A stretch of DNA of 64,000 nt from DASTFY01 sp963813375 (GTDB lineage Bacteria; Actinomycetota; Acidimicrobiia; Acidimicrobiales; Ilumatobacteraceae): the NCBI GenBank assembly GCA_963813375.1, contig CAWEYT010000019.1, forward strand, positions 186,001 to 250,000, in the 5' to 3' direction. Numbering within the stretch: the first letter of the stretch is position 1; each line of letters begins with the position of its first letter. The notes below the pieces were generated by a model. The model was given only the letters and a program-made list of their open reading frames with translations. It made no database searches and had not been told where the DNA came from. A program made the translations under genes and the position numbers. Below, in pieces: positions 18,900 through 28,941 of this stretch.

Positions 18900-21698
18900 C
18901 GGCCGCTGACTCCAGTTCGCTGGCCGCGGCACCCAGGTACGCGGTGACCACGCTCGGGTCGGCGCGCACCTCGCTGGGCGTGCCTCGGGCGATGACCTTG
19001 CCGAACTCGATCACCACCACGTAGTCGCAGATGCCGAGCACGAGCCCCATGTCGTGGTCGATGAGGAGCGTCGGCGTGCCTCGGTCGACGATCTCGCGCA
19101 GGTGCCGACCGAACGTGACGGACTCCCGCGCGTCGAGCCCGGCCGCCGGCTCGTCGAGGCAGAGGAGCTTGGGGCGGGCGGCCAGCGCCCGGGCGACGGC
19201 GACGAGCTTGCGTTGGCCCTGGCTCAACTCGCTGGGCGTCACGTCGGCGAGGGCGCCGAGCGCGAACACCTCGAGCGCCTCGTCCATCGCCTGGGAACGA
19301 TCGGCCGTCCGGCCGAAGAGCTCCGAGACCACTGTGCGCAGCGGACGGATGATCAGCGGCGACGGTGAGGTTCTCCCGCACGGTCAGGTCGTCGAAGAGC
19401 TCGATGGCCTGCCACGTCCGGGCCAGGCCCTGCCGGGCGCGGGCGTGCGGGGTCAACCCGGTGATGTCGGCACCGGCCAGCTCGACGGTCCCCCGATGGG
19501 GCACGAAGCCGGTGATGGCGTCGACGAAGGTCGTCTTCCCGGCGCCGTTCGGGCCGATCAGGCCGACGAGTTGGCCCGGCTCGACGTCGAGGTCGACGTC
19601 GATCACGGCATGCACGCCACCGAACGACACCGAGATGGCGCGGGCCGTGAGCACGCTCACGATTCGCTCACCACCGCGGCCCGCCCACCGGGTGCGCTCG
19701 GGGCCTGCGACCTGTTCGCGGTCGGCCTCGGCCTGGCGGGCAGCCTGCGCTTCAGCGGCGGCCACCTCCTTCGCGCGCTTGCCCGCCATCTTCTTGCGGT
19801 AGGTCGTCCCCGCGATGCCTTCGGGGTTCTGGATCAGGGTGACGATGAGGATCAGCCCGCCGACCAGCAGCGTCCAGTTGCCGGAGATGCCGAGAAGCTC
19901 CTCGAAGAAGTACGGCACGAGCCCCTCAGTCGCGACGAGCCCGCCGATCACCGCGCCCGAGACCATCGTGATCCCGCCGATGTAGGCGAAGGCGACGAAG
20001 CCCAGCGCGATGAGGAACCCGAACCGCGCCGGCGCTCACCGAGCCGAAGTTGTAGGCGTACATCCACCCGGCGGTACCGGCGATGAACGAGGAGATCGCG
20101 TAGGCCGTGATCTTCACCCGGGCGACGTTGATCCCCGCCGCCGCCGCCGCCCGCTCGTTGGCCCGCACCGCCAGCATCTGCTGGCCGAGCACGCTGCGGC
20201 GCAGGTTGGCCACGAGCAGACCCAGCGCGATCACGACGGCGAGGTACACGAAGCCGAGTACCGGACTCGGGACCTTGTCGTCGAGTCCGCGGAACCCTGC
20301 GCTCGTGCCCAGATCGAACCCGAACAAGGTGGGCTGCGCGACGGGCGAGCCCGACGGACCGGCGCCCCACCGCGAGTTGGCGAAGCCGAACTGCTCGATG
20401 GCGACGACACCGGCCAGCGTTACCACGGCGAGGCTGACGCCGCGGACCCGCAGCGCGGATGCACCGACGATCAGGCCGACCACCACCCCGGCGATGGAGC
20501 CGGCGAGCGGGCCCCACGGGAAGCCGATGCCGGCATCGACGATCAGGTGCGACACGACGAACCCCGCGACGCCGGCGAGGGTGACCTGGACGAGCGAGAC
20601 CTGGCCGACGAACCCCGTGATCACGACCAACGACAGGCACACCGCCATGCCGATGAGTGACACCATCAGCGCCTGCCGGTAGCCGAACGGCAGCACGACG
20701 AGCGCCGCGGCACCGACGATCGCCAGAACGACGGCCGGACGAGCCAGGTGGCGCGGGCGCGGCGCGGCGGGGAGGCGCTTCTCGACGAGCTCGCCGCGCG
20801 TCGGCAGGCTGGCCCCGCGCAGCGAGAGGGCCAGGACGAGGAGCAGGAAGGTGAGCAGCGCCTGGCCTCCCGGCAGCGGATTGCCGCGGTCGGTCGGGAA
20901 CCACGACAGCGTCGTGGCGTACGCACACGAGCGACTGGCCGATCCCGATGCCGAACCCTGCGAGGAGGGCGATCCACAGCGACGTGAACCCGGCGAACAG
21001 AGCAGCGGCGAGCGCGGGCACGATGAAGAGCACCAGGGTGGTCGAGTTGGCCTGTGCGAGGGGAGCAGCGACGATGCCCATCGCGCCGGCGAGCGCCGAC
21101 GCCAGCAACGTATTGGCCATCGACAGCTGGTTCGGTGAGAGGCCGGCCAGCATGGCGAAGACCTCGTTCTCGGACGCCGCTCGTGTCGCCAGGCCGAACC
21201 GGGTCCAGCGGAAGAGGGCGGCGAGCGCGAGCGCGATCAGCGATCACGACTCCGGCGATCCAGAACCGGTTCACCGGGATCGACGCGTCGAACACATCGA
21301 TGATGTCCGTCGGGAAGATGCTCGGGATCTGCTTCGACGACGAGCCGAACCACAGCAGCACCGTCGCCTGGAGGATGAGCAGGATCCCGAGCGAGGCGAC
21401 GAGCTTGGCGAGCGGCGACGATGTTCGCAACGGTCGGAACACGAGCAGCTCGCTCAGGACGCCGACCAGGATCGCGACCAGCAGCGTCACGACGATCGCC
21501 GGGCCGGTCGCCAACGTGAAGCCGAACTCGTCCGTCCGGAGTGCCCAGAACGCGTACGCCGCCACCATCGACACGGCGCCGGTGGCCAGGTTGATGATCC
21601 CCGACCCGCGGTAGGTGATCACCACGGCCATGGCGATGCCCGACGATGACCGCGCCCGCCCCGAGGCCGAGCAGGACGAAGAGCAGGACGTCCTTCAT
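18892..21698 (-). CDS. LivH-LivM-LivG fusion: two permease domains and one ATPase (frameshifted as read)
   Basis: Start ATG at 21698 (MKDVLLFVLLGLGAGAVI). Order: LivH permease, LivM permease, LivG ATPase, about 930 residues once five +1 shifts near 21640, 21240, 20925, 20030 and 19353 are repaired. Between LivH and LivM the frame is open through TLSWFPTDRGNPLPGG and a Pro/Arg linker; between LivM and LivG it is open through GRGGERIVSVLTARAISV, with no stop at either junction. A GTG at 19660 could start LivG separately. ATPase motifs: GPNGAGKTTF, ELSQGQRKLVAVARAL, LLCLDEPAAGLD. The five shifts are each cured by deleting one base, often G in a GC run. Confidence 0.78.
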
Positions 21699-21752
21699 CG
21701 TGTACTCAGCCTCGCGGCGGCTTGTGCAGCGATTGGGGGGTGTGGAGGATGC

Positions 21753-23159
21753 CTATCCGGTCCACCCCTCGGGCGGTCCCACGAAGTCACCGGCCTGCTC
21801 CCACCCAGCCTGCGCGCCGTTGTACTTGTAGAACTGCGTGTAGTCGTTGCACACGCCTGGCGCCTCTGGGTACTTGCCGCACTCGAGCACGGGCGAGCCG
21901 AGGATCAGCGGGCCCTCGAACGCCTTCATCTCCGACACGATCGCGTCGGGCGAGACGTCGTCGCCGAGGCTGTTCATGAACTTCGCCAGCGTCATTGTCT
22001 GCCCGAAGCCGACCAACACCCATGGATCCCCGATGTGCTGGTCCTGGCCCTGCGCGGTGAGGATGTCGGTGTAGGGCGGCACGGACGGATCTGTCGGGTC
22101 GATGCTCAACGACGAGGCGACGGCATACAGCCAGAGCGGGAGGTCACCGAGCGCGGCGCCTACCTCCGCATTGATGCAGATCGGGCTGGCCAGCACCTTC
22201 TCGTCGGGGATGCCGAGCTGCTGGATCGCCTGCTCGAACTTGACGCACTCGTTCGGGTTGATGACCGGCATCACGAGGTCGACGTCCTGGGCGCCCGCGG
22301 CGATCAGCGGGGCCGTGAGGTCCGGCGTGTCGGCCGGGTACGACACCACCTCGATCGGGATCCCGGCGGCCTCGAACGCGGACGCCTGGCCGGCCGCGGC
22401 CTCGTCCTGGCCGGCGCCTTCCGGATACACGAGCGCCGCCGACTCCACGCCGAGCGTGTCACGGGCGAACGTCGCGTACGGCGCCAGGATGTACTTCGCG
22501 CCTCCGTAGAGGACGGCCGCGGTGTCCTGGACGGTGTCCGCCGCGCTCACGGACACGCCGTGCGACGACCGGCTTGGAGCCGCCCAGCGCGGCGTAGAAC
22601 GACTCGGTGCCGATGAACGTCGGCCCGGAGAGGACGGCGACGATCGAGTCGTCGTTGGCGAACTGCTGCCCGCACTGCTGGCCTTCCTCCTCGGCGTTGG
22701 CGACGTAGCACGTCACCACCTCGAGCGGGCGACCGCCGATGCCGCCGGCTTCCTCGTTGATGTACTTGGCGGCGATCTCGACCCCGGTGACGTTCGTGTT
22801 GGAGACCTCGACCTGCGCCGCCCTGCTGGTTGAAGTAGCCGATCTTCACCGGTTCCAGGCTGGTGTCGGCGGCACCCGAGCCACCCACGTACGCCGGCGA
22901 AGTCGGTGACCTTGCCCTTCCGTGCCCTCCGGCGCGGTCGTGTCCCCGGTGGTGCGTCGCCGTGTCTCCGGCGGTGGTCGCCGGTGTCCTCGGCTGCGGT
23001 CGTCGCGGTGTCCTCGGCTGGTGCCGCGGTCGTCCCGGCTGACTCGCCGCCGGAATCGTCGTCGCTCCCGCAGCCGGCCGCGACGAGCGCGGCGACCAGA
23101 AGCAGAGCGCCCAGCTTCCTCTGTGGCCGACTGACGCCAGACACACGGTTGTTGACCAT
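21753..23159 (-). CDS. Branched-chain-amino-acid-type ABC transporter substrate-binding lipoprotein (frameshifted as read)
   Basis: The ATG at 23159 follows a GGGGGA ribosome site. A signal peptide ends in lipobox VAAGC (LVAALVAAGCGSDDD), then a Thr/Asp-rich linker and the periplasmic binding fold beginning VKIGYFNQQG. At least six +1 shifts fall between about 22985 and 22565, most in the low-complexity linker; from 22556 to 21753 the frame is clean. Landmarks: NVTGVEIAAKYINE-type segment, CGQQFANDDSIVAVLSGP, VLYGGAKYILAPY. Likely binds the substrate of the neighbouring oxidoreductases rather than an amino acid (inference). Confidence 0.78.
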
Positions 23160-23281
23160 TGCTTCCCCCATCTCGCAATGCGGATCGCCCTGTCCGGACG
23201 CTCCCGTGCGGCGTACGTTACACGGACACAAGCCCGCTAGATGGACAACATCGGTCGCGGTCCGCCATGGCGACGGGCGCA

Positions 23282-24716
23282 TCATTCGAATGCCCGCGTC
23301 TCGTTCACGGCCTGCCAGTGGATCGACTCCTCGAGCCCGACATCGGGGCCGTCACGCCCGTCGTCGTCGCCGTGCCGGGCCGGGCGATCGACGATGGCAC
23401 CCTGCTTCACGAGTTGCGCCTGCAGCGCGCCGATGTCGACGTCGCGCACGTCGGTCGCCGCTGTCCATGGCGAGCACGGCCGCCACGCCGGCCGCTTCAC
23501 CCATCGCCCAGCACTCCGGGATCTCGCGGAGCGCGGCGTGCGACTTGGTGTCAGCCGAGAGGTTCCGGCCGGCGGCCAGGAGACCGTTCGTCTCCGCTGG
23601 GACCAGGCTGCGGTAGGGGATCTGCAGCGTGGGAAAGCTCGGGGTCATGCCTGGGCAGAGGCCGATGCTGTCGGGGCAGGAACCGTCGTTGCGCCAATGA
23701 TCGATCGTGATCCGCTCTTCACCGACGAGACGCCTGGCATGGCGTGTGCCCACCTGTGACGCCGTGTCGAGGATCCACGCGCGCTCGAAACCGGGCACGT
23801 TCTCGCGGAAGAACGTCAACCCTTTCCGGGCAACGTCGCGTGAGACGAACTCGACCTCGGTGAGATCGGCGACGTTCAGCGCGGAATACCCGGCCATCTT
23901 GGGTGTGAGGAAGAGCGCGACCGAGTCGTAGGGCGTCGGGTGGGCCAGCAGCGTGATGCCCGCCTGGCTGGCGCGTCCCATGATCTCGCTGAACTCGGAC
24001 TGACGGAGCATCCGGAAGTCCAGGTAGCGGCGCATGTCGACGTTGCCGAAGCGGAAACTCGTCGTGAGGCGGGCGTGCGCGCTCTCGCCGTCGAAGTCGT
24101 CGTCGAACGCCGCGCCGGCCAGCGCGAACACGTCCCCGTCGCCGGTGCAGTCGATGACGACAGGCGCTGTCAGCGCGAACCGTCCTTGCTTGCTCTCGAA
24201 GATGACTCCCTCGACGGTGTTGTCGCGCACGATCGTCGCCACCACCCAGCAGTGCATGAGCGTGTGCACGTTCGACTCGCGGACGATGTCGTTGGTGGCG
24301 AGCTTCAGGACCTCGGGGTCCAAGGTGGGCGCCCAGTGGACGGTGTCGCGCAGGGCCGAGGTGCGGACACGCCAGTACGCCGCCTCGACCGCGTTCGTCG
24401 AACCCCAGATCTCGGGGCTCGGTCCGAGGCAGGCGTCCGGACCGCACCGGTCGATGAGCTCCGCGCCGATCCCGGCCACCAGGAGGTTCCCCTCCCAGTC
24501 CGTCATCCGGTCGATCCACGACACGAGACCGCCGGTCGACAGGCCGCCCAGGTGGTTGTACCGCTCGACCAGGACGGTGTCGGCGCCGAGGCGGCCGGCC
24601 GCGACCGCGGCCGCGGTGCCGGCGGGCCCACCGCCGACGACCAGCACGTCGCAGCGCTTGTAGACGGGGGTCGACCGGGCAGGCTCCTCGACAGACCCAT
24701 CTGGTTGAGGCTTCAC
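23282..24716 (-). CDS. FAD-dependent oxidoreductase, FAD_oxidored (PF12831-like) family (frameshifted as read)
   Basis: GTG start at 24716 with GAGGAG 8 bp upstream. Dinucleotide-binding motif VLVVGGGPAGTAAAVAAGRLG near residue 20, then the ERYNHLGGLSTGGLV block typical of this family, and DCTGDGDVFALAGA (second FAD contact). Reading is open to about 23472, where one extra base shifts the frame; corrected, the end is TDVRDVDIGALQAQLVKQGA and on to a stop at 23282. About 477 residues. Enzymes of this family dehydrogenate or hydroxylate varied organic substrates. Its place between an F420 oxidoreductase and a Liv-type transporter suggests catabolism of an imported compound. Confidence 0.82.
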
Positions 24717-24813
24717 GAGCCGCTCCTCGACGGTGTGGTCACCGGCCACGAGTCTGCCCCATCGGGATTTCGGCGTGCGGGCTGCGGCACGGCGATCCCC
24801 TGTCACTCCTCTA

Positions 24814-25690
24814 TCACTCCGCGGCCAACTCGCCGAGGTGATCGATGGTCCGGAAGATGTCGTCGATCGGGACCGCGTGGTAACGGCGTTCCATCGGCAC
24901 GTCGAGGCCCGGGAGCACGATCAGCCGGTTCACGCCGAGGTCGGCGTAGCCCTGGACCAGCGCGCGGTCGAGGCGGTTCTGGGGTGAGATGACGGTGAAG
25001 TCGAAGGGCCCGAGCGAAGCCGGCCGCTCGTGGTCCTGCAGGTCGCGGTCGAGAGCGCGGCGCGCCTCGCGGGTGGCGTCGAGATCGAGGTCCGCGGGGA
25101 TCCAGCCTCGAGCGCTCGTGACCGCCCGGCGCCGGGCCATCGCGCTGTTGCCGCCGATCAGGATCGGCGGGCCGCCGGGCACCACCGGGCGGGGATGGGC
25201 GTCGACTCCGGCGAAGTCGACGTGCCGGCCGTGGAACTCGGGCGCCGACATCGTCCACAGGGCCTGCATCGCCTGGAGGTACTCGTCGGTGCGGGTGGCG
25301 CGCTCGTCCAGCGGCACACCCGACGCGGCGAACTCCGCGGCGAGGTAGCCGACGCCGACGCCGACCACCAACCGCCCGCGTGCGATCTGATCGACGCTCG
25401 CCAACTGCTTGGCCAGCAGCACAGGGTGGTGGAGCGGCAGCTCCAGGATGCCCGTGCCGACGGTGATCGACGTGGTGTGCGCCGCCACCAGAGCGAGCGC
25501 GACGACCGCGTCGAGGAACGGGATCTCAGGGGCGATCGCGTAGTCGGGCGGCTGGGGGCTGGGAAGCACGATGATGCTCACCGGCCCACAGCGAGTCGAC
25601 TCCGGCGGCCTCGGCATGCTGGGCGACCCGCACCAGCGACTCCGGGTCGGCGCAGGTGCCGTAGTTGATCGCGTACAGCCCGAGCTTCAT
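24814..25690 (-). CDS. LLM-class (luciferase-like) F420-dependent oxidoreductase (frameshifted as read)
   Basis: The ATG at 25690 gives MKLGLYAINYGTCADPESLV. A +1 shift in GAGCATCATCG near 25572 divides the gene; removing one base gives WAGEHIVLPSPQPPDY, the conserved WxGEH segment of the family. The remaining 265 residues are intact: TGILELPLHHPVLLAKQLAS, GRLVVGVGVGYLAAEF and GGPPILIGGNS, all standard LLM F420 motifs (TIGR03619-like). About 290 residues. It follows the TetR gene directly and probably shares its transcript. Confidence 0.82.
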
Positions 25691-26309
25691 CGGTCGCACC
25701 GTATGCGCGAATCGTCAGCGCGCAGGGCGACCCGACGCCCTGGAGGACGGTGGCGACGATCTGGACGAGGAGCTCGTCGGTCACCGGGTCGTTCGTGATG
25801 AACGTGCGGAAGTGGATGGGGGCGACCACCAGCTCGACGACGAGCCGGTGATCGGTCGTCTCCGGTAGCTCACCGCGTGCGATCGCTCGCCGGACGATCT
25901 CGCCCGCACCCTCCCAGCGCCGCGCCCAGAACGCGCTGCTCACCTCGCTCAGCTCGGTCCGGTCGCCGCCGCCCTCCGCCACCACGGCGCGGGTGAGCGC
26001 GCCGGCGATGGGATCTGACGTCGCGCTCCGGACGTCGCGCGCGAAGGCCAGGAGGTCGTCGGCCAGGCGTCCGGTGTCGGGGACGGGGACCCGTTCGCCG
26101 GCCAGGGTCGTCATCATCTGGGCTACCAGCTCGGCCCGCGTCGGGAACCGGCGGTGGACGGTGCTGCGGTGCACGCCGGCGCGCTCGGCCACCTCTTCCG
26201 TGCTCAGCCGCCCGTAGCCCTTCTCGACGAGCAACTCGCCGGTGGCGGCCACGATGCGGGCCAGGTTGTCGGCCGAGCGGCCTCCCGGTCTCTTCGTCCC
26301 CACTCGCAT
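25578..26309 (-). CDS. TetR-family transcriptional regulator
   Basis: ATG at 26309. The helix-turn-helix lies at about residues 20-60: IVAATGELLVEKGYGRLSTEEVAERAGVHR-type sequence, then TVHRRFPTRAELVAQ. The C-terminal ligand domain is all-helical. As read, the frame runs 110 bp into the LLM gene; a +1 shift near the 3' end would instead stop it at a TGA overlapping the LLM ATG (ATGA), like its neighbours, so the true end is probably about 25689. It likely represses its own operon and perhaps the divergent SRPBCC gene. Confidence 0.8.
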   Translation of the reverse strand: MRVGTKRPGGRSADNLARIVAATGELLVEKGYGRLSTEEVAERAGVHRSTVHRRFPTRAELVAQMMTTLAGERVPVPDTGRLADDLLAFARDVRSATSDPIAGALTRAVVAEGGGDRTELSEVSSAFWARRWEGAGEIVRRAIARGELPETTDHRLVVELVVAPIHFRTFITNDPVTDELLVQIVATVLQGVGSPCALTIRAYGATDEARAVRDQLRHLRRPGVAGAGRPACRGRRSRLAVGR

Positions 26310-26317
26310 GCTGACCG

Positions 26318-26323
26318 ATTATA
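26318..26323 (-). promoter_or_regulatory. Consensus -10 box upstream of TetR gene
   Basis: Minus-strand TATAAT ends 8 nt before the tetR ATG, so the message may be leaderless. CAACAGTTG, a 4+1+4 palindrome on the same strand, lies about 10 bp further upstream and could be the regulator's own operator within the 61-bp divergent gap. Confidence 0.5.
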
Positions 26324-26370
26324 ACGCGACAACTGTTGCATTTGTGGCTGGATGAGCGCACACTCGGCGC

Positions 26371-26808
26371 ATGGCTTCAGATCTCAGCACCAGCATCGAC
26401 ATCGACGCCCCGCCGGCAGTGGTGTGGGCCGTGCTCACGGACACCGCCGCCTATCCGGAGTGGAACCCCTTCGTCCGGGAGCTCGGTGGTGAGCTCGTCG
26501 AGGGCGCCCGCCTCCGGGTGCGGATCGGCCCGCCCGGGCGCCGGGCGATCACCTTGCGTCCGAAGGTCGTGCACCTCGAACCGGAGCGGGAGCTCACGTG
26601 GCTGGGCCGGCTCCTGGTCCCCCGGCTGTTCGACGGGCAGCATTCGTTCGTGCTCGAACCGCGGCCTGACGGTGGGACCCGCTTCACCCAGTCCGAGCAC
26701 TTCCGGGGCGTCCTCGTGCCGTTCATGCGCCGTCTCCTGGCATCCACCGCCGACGGGTTCGATGCCATGAACGAGGCGTTGCGGCTGCCGCAGCGAGGCG
26801 CAGGGTGA
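26371..26808 (+). CDS. SRPBCC-family protein
   Basis: 145 residues with the START/Bet v1-like pattern: an N-terminal strand with IDIDAPPAVVWAVLTDTAAYPEWNPFV-type sequence (AP..VW..L.D...YPEWNPF is the family hallmark), a middle beta region and a long C-terminal helix (FMRRLLASTADGFDAMNEAL). It binds a hydrophobic ligand in a helix-grip cavity. Divergent from the TetR gene, which may control it. Function beyond ligand binding cannot be told. Confidence 0.85.
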   Translation: MASDLSTSIDIDAPPAVVWAVLTDTAAYPEWNPFVRELGGELVEGARLRVRIGPPGRRAITLRPKVVHLEPERELTWLGRLLVPRLFDGQHSFVLEPRPDGGTRFTQSEHFRGVLVPFMRRLLASTADGFDAMNEALRLPQRGAG

Positions 26809-26821
26809 GGTCCTCGATGCC

Positions 26822-27454
26822 ATGACGGCCACCGGGATCGACGCCGCCGCCGGCTCCACCACCGATCGGGTCCTGACCATCACGCCCGCCGCGTTGGACA
26901 CCATCAACGAGCTACGCGTCGCCGAGCCGGACGGTGAGCACCTGGGCCTGAAGGTCGAGATCGTGGATCGCACTGGTCCGGAGTTCCGCTACGACCTGTT
27001 CTTCGAGACGGTCACCAAGGCCGCCATCACCGACGTCATCCGCAACCACGACGGGCTCAAGGTCATCGTGCCCGCGGTCGATGTCGACGACCTCGAGGGC
27101 GCCGTCCTCGACCACGAGCTCGGCCAGCTCGTCATGCGCAACCCCAAGCGCCCGGCACCGCTCCAGCTGGGCACGCTGAACACCACCGACGACATCGCCA
27201 TCGCCGTCCGGGCAGTCGTGGACGAGGAGGTCAACCCCGCCCTCGCTTCCCACGGTGGCTACGTCACGTTCATGGGGCACGACGGCGAGGGCAAGGCGTT
27301 CCTCACGATGGGCGGCGGCTGCCACGGGTGCTCCATGAGCCGCATGACGATGCTGGAGGGCGTCCAGACGATGATCGTCGAGGCCGTCCCCACCATCACC
27401 AAGGTGGTCGACGCCACCGACCATTCGACCGGCGAGAACCCGTACTACAGCTGA
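26822..27454 (+). CDS. NfuA-type iron-sulfur cluster carrier
   Basis: 210 residues: an N-terminal HesB/A-type (degenerate) domain to about residue 105, then a NifU C-terminal domain with GGGCHGCSMS, in which Cys167 and Cys170 form the CxxC pair that holds a bridging 4Fe-4S cluster in a dimer. VDEEVNPALASHGGYV is the standard NifU-like opening. It delivers clusters to apo-proteins. It starts 13 bp after the SRPBCC gene and is probably co-transcribed. Confidence 0.9.
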   Translation: MTATGIDAAAGSTTDRVLTITPAALDTINELRVAEPDGEHLGLKVEIVDRTGPEFRYDLFFETVTKAAITDVIRNHDGLKVIVPAVDVDDLEGAVLDHELGQLVMRNPKRPAPLQLGTLNTTDDIAIAVRAVVDEEVNPALASHGGYVTFMGHDGEGKAFLTMGGGCHGCSMSRMTMLEGVQTMIVEAVPTITKVVDATDHSTGENPYYS

Positions 27455-27521
27455 GCGAGACGGGGCCCCCAGGGATGGCGGCTCGTAGACTGCTGGCCGT
27501 CGACCAGCGTCAGGGGAGGCC

Positions 27522-28940
27522 ATGCCGGGGATCGTGAGCTACGGCGCGTACCTGCCGTACTGGCGCTTGTCGCGGTCGGCCATCCCCGAGACGCTGGGGA
27601 GCGGTGGCGGGCGCGGCACCCGCAGCGTGGCCAGCTTCGACGAGGACACCACCTCGCTCGGCGTGGAAGCGGCACGGGTGGCGCTGCGCCGGGCACCCGA
27701 CGGGTGGAACGTGCCGTATCTCGTGTTCTCCACGACCGCTCCCGCCTACCTCGACAAGACCAACGCCACCGCCATCCACGCCGCGCTGGCGCTGCCGTCG
27801 TCGGCCGGCGCCTACGACGCGGTGGGCGCGTTGCGGTCGAACGTCGCCGCCTGCACCCTGGCCGGTGCCGGAGGCGGCATGGCGGTGCTGAGCGACATCC
27901 GCACCGGCCTGCCAGGCGGTGCGGACGAGGCGGCGGGCGGCGACGCCGCGGCGGCGATCGTGCTCGGCGAGGGTCCTGGTGTCATCGCGGACACGATCGG
28001 CGGCGGATCGGCCACCGGCGAGTTCCTCGACCGGTGGCGCACCCCGGGTGACGCCTACTCGCGCCAGTGGGAGGAGCGCTTCGGCGAACACGCCTACGTG
28101 CCCCTGGCCGAGGAGGCGGTGGCGGCGACGCTCAAGTCGGCGGGCCTGGCCATCGAGGACCTCGACCACGTGATCGTGACGGGGCTGGCGAGCCGGGCCG
28201 TGGCCTCCGTGCGGCGCGGGCTCGGTGCGCGGCCGGAGGCACTGGTGGACGATCTGACCTCGACCATCGGCCACACCGGATCCGCCCACGCCTGCCTGCT
28301 GCTGGCCGACGTGCTCGACCGCGCCGAGCCCGGCCAGACCATCGCGCTGATCCAACTCGCCGACGGCTGCGACGTGTGGCTGCTGCGGACGACCGACGCG
28401 ATCACGTCGGCCGTTCGTACGCCGACGGTTCGCGACCAGATCGCCTCCGGCCGCGACGACCTGCGCTACGCCACGTTCCTCACCTGGCGCGGCTTTCTTC
28501 CCCGCGAGCCACCGCGCCGCCCGGAGCCCGACCGTCCGGCCGCCCCGCCCAGCCTCCGGTCCAATGCCTGGAAGTTCGGTCTGTTCGGGAGCCGTGACGA
28601 GGGTGGCTTCGTCCACCTGCCGCCGAGCCGCGTGAGCATGGAGAGCGGCGCCATCGACCACATGACCATGGTCCGCATGGCCGACGTGCCCGCCACCATC
28701 GCCACCTACACGATCGACCGTCTGGCCTACTCGCTGAGCCCGCCGGTGGTGGCGGCCGTCATCGACTTCGACGGCGGTGGGCGCTTCCAGTGCGAGCTCA
28801 CCGACGTCGATCCGGCCACGGTGGCGATCGGCGACCGGGTCGAGATGACCTTCCGCCGCCTGTACACGCAGGACGGCATCCACAACTACTTCTGGAAAGC
28901 CCGCCCGCTCCGTTCGGGTGGACCTGACGAGGGAGCCTGA
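27522..28940 (+). CDS. KAS III/HMG-CoA synthase-like protein fused to DUF35 OB-fold domain
   Basis: 472 residues. Residues 1 to about 330 are a thiolase-fold protein of the HMG-CoA synthase/KAS III group (GIVSYGAYLPYWRL opening; TTAPAYLDKTNA; a His in GHTGSAHACLLL). The usual nucleophile segment is replaced by NVAACTLAGAGG, so Cys catalysis is uncertain. Residues from about 370 form a DUF35 OB-fold (VPATIATYTIDRLAYSLSPP). A ribosome site (GGGGAGG) lies 4 nt before the ATG, with TAGACT about 30 bp upstream as a -10 candidate. It is followed after 1 bp by a thiolase, so the pair probably works as a complex. Confidence 0.82.
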   Translation: MPGIVSYGAYLPYWRLSRSAIPETLGSGGGRGTRSVASFDEDTTSLGVEAARVALRRAPDGWNVPYLVFSTTAPAYLDKTNATAIHAALALPSSAGAYDAVGALRSNVAACTLAGAGGGMAVLSDIRTGLPGGADEAAGGDAAAAIVLGEGPGVIADTIGGGSATGEFLDRWRTPGDAYSRQWEERFGEHAYVPLAEEAVAATLKSAGLAIEDLDHVIVTGLASRAVASVRRGLGARPEALVDDLTSTIGHTGSAHACLLLADVLDRAEPGQTIALIQLADGCDVWLLRTTDAITSAVRTPTVRDQIASGRDDLRYATFLTWRGFLPREPPRRPEPDRPAAPPSLRSNAWKFGLFGSRDEGGFVHLPPSRVSMESGAIDHMTMVRMADVPATIATYTIDRLAYSLSPPVVAAVIDFDGGGRFQCELTDVDPATVAIGDRVEMTFRRLYTQDGIHNYFWKARPLRSGGPDEGA

Positions 28941-28941
28941 C

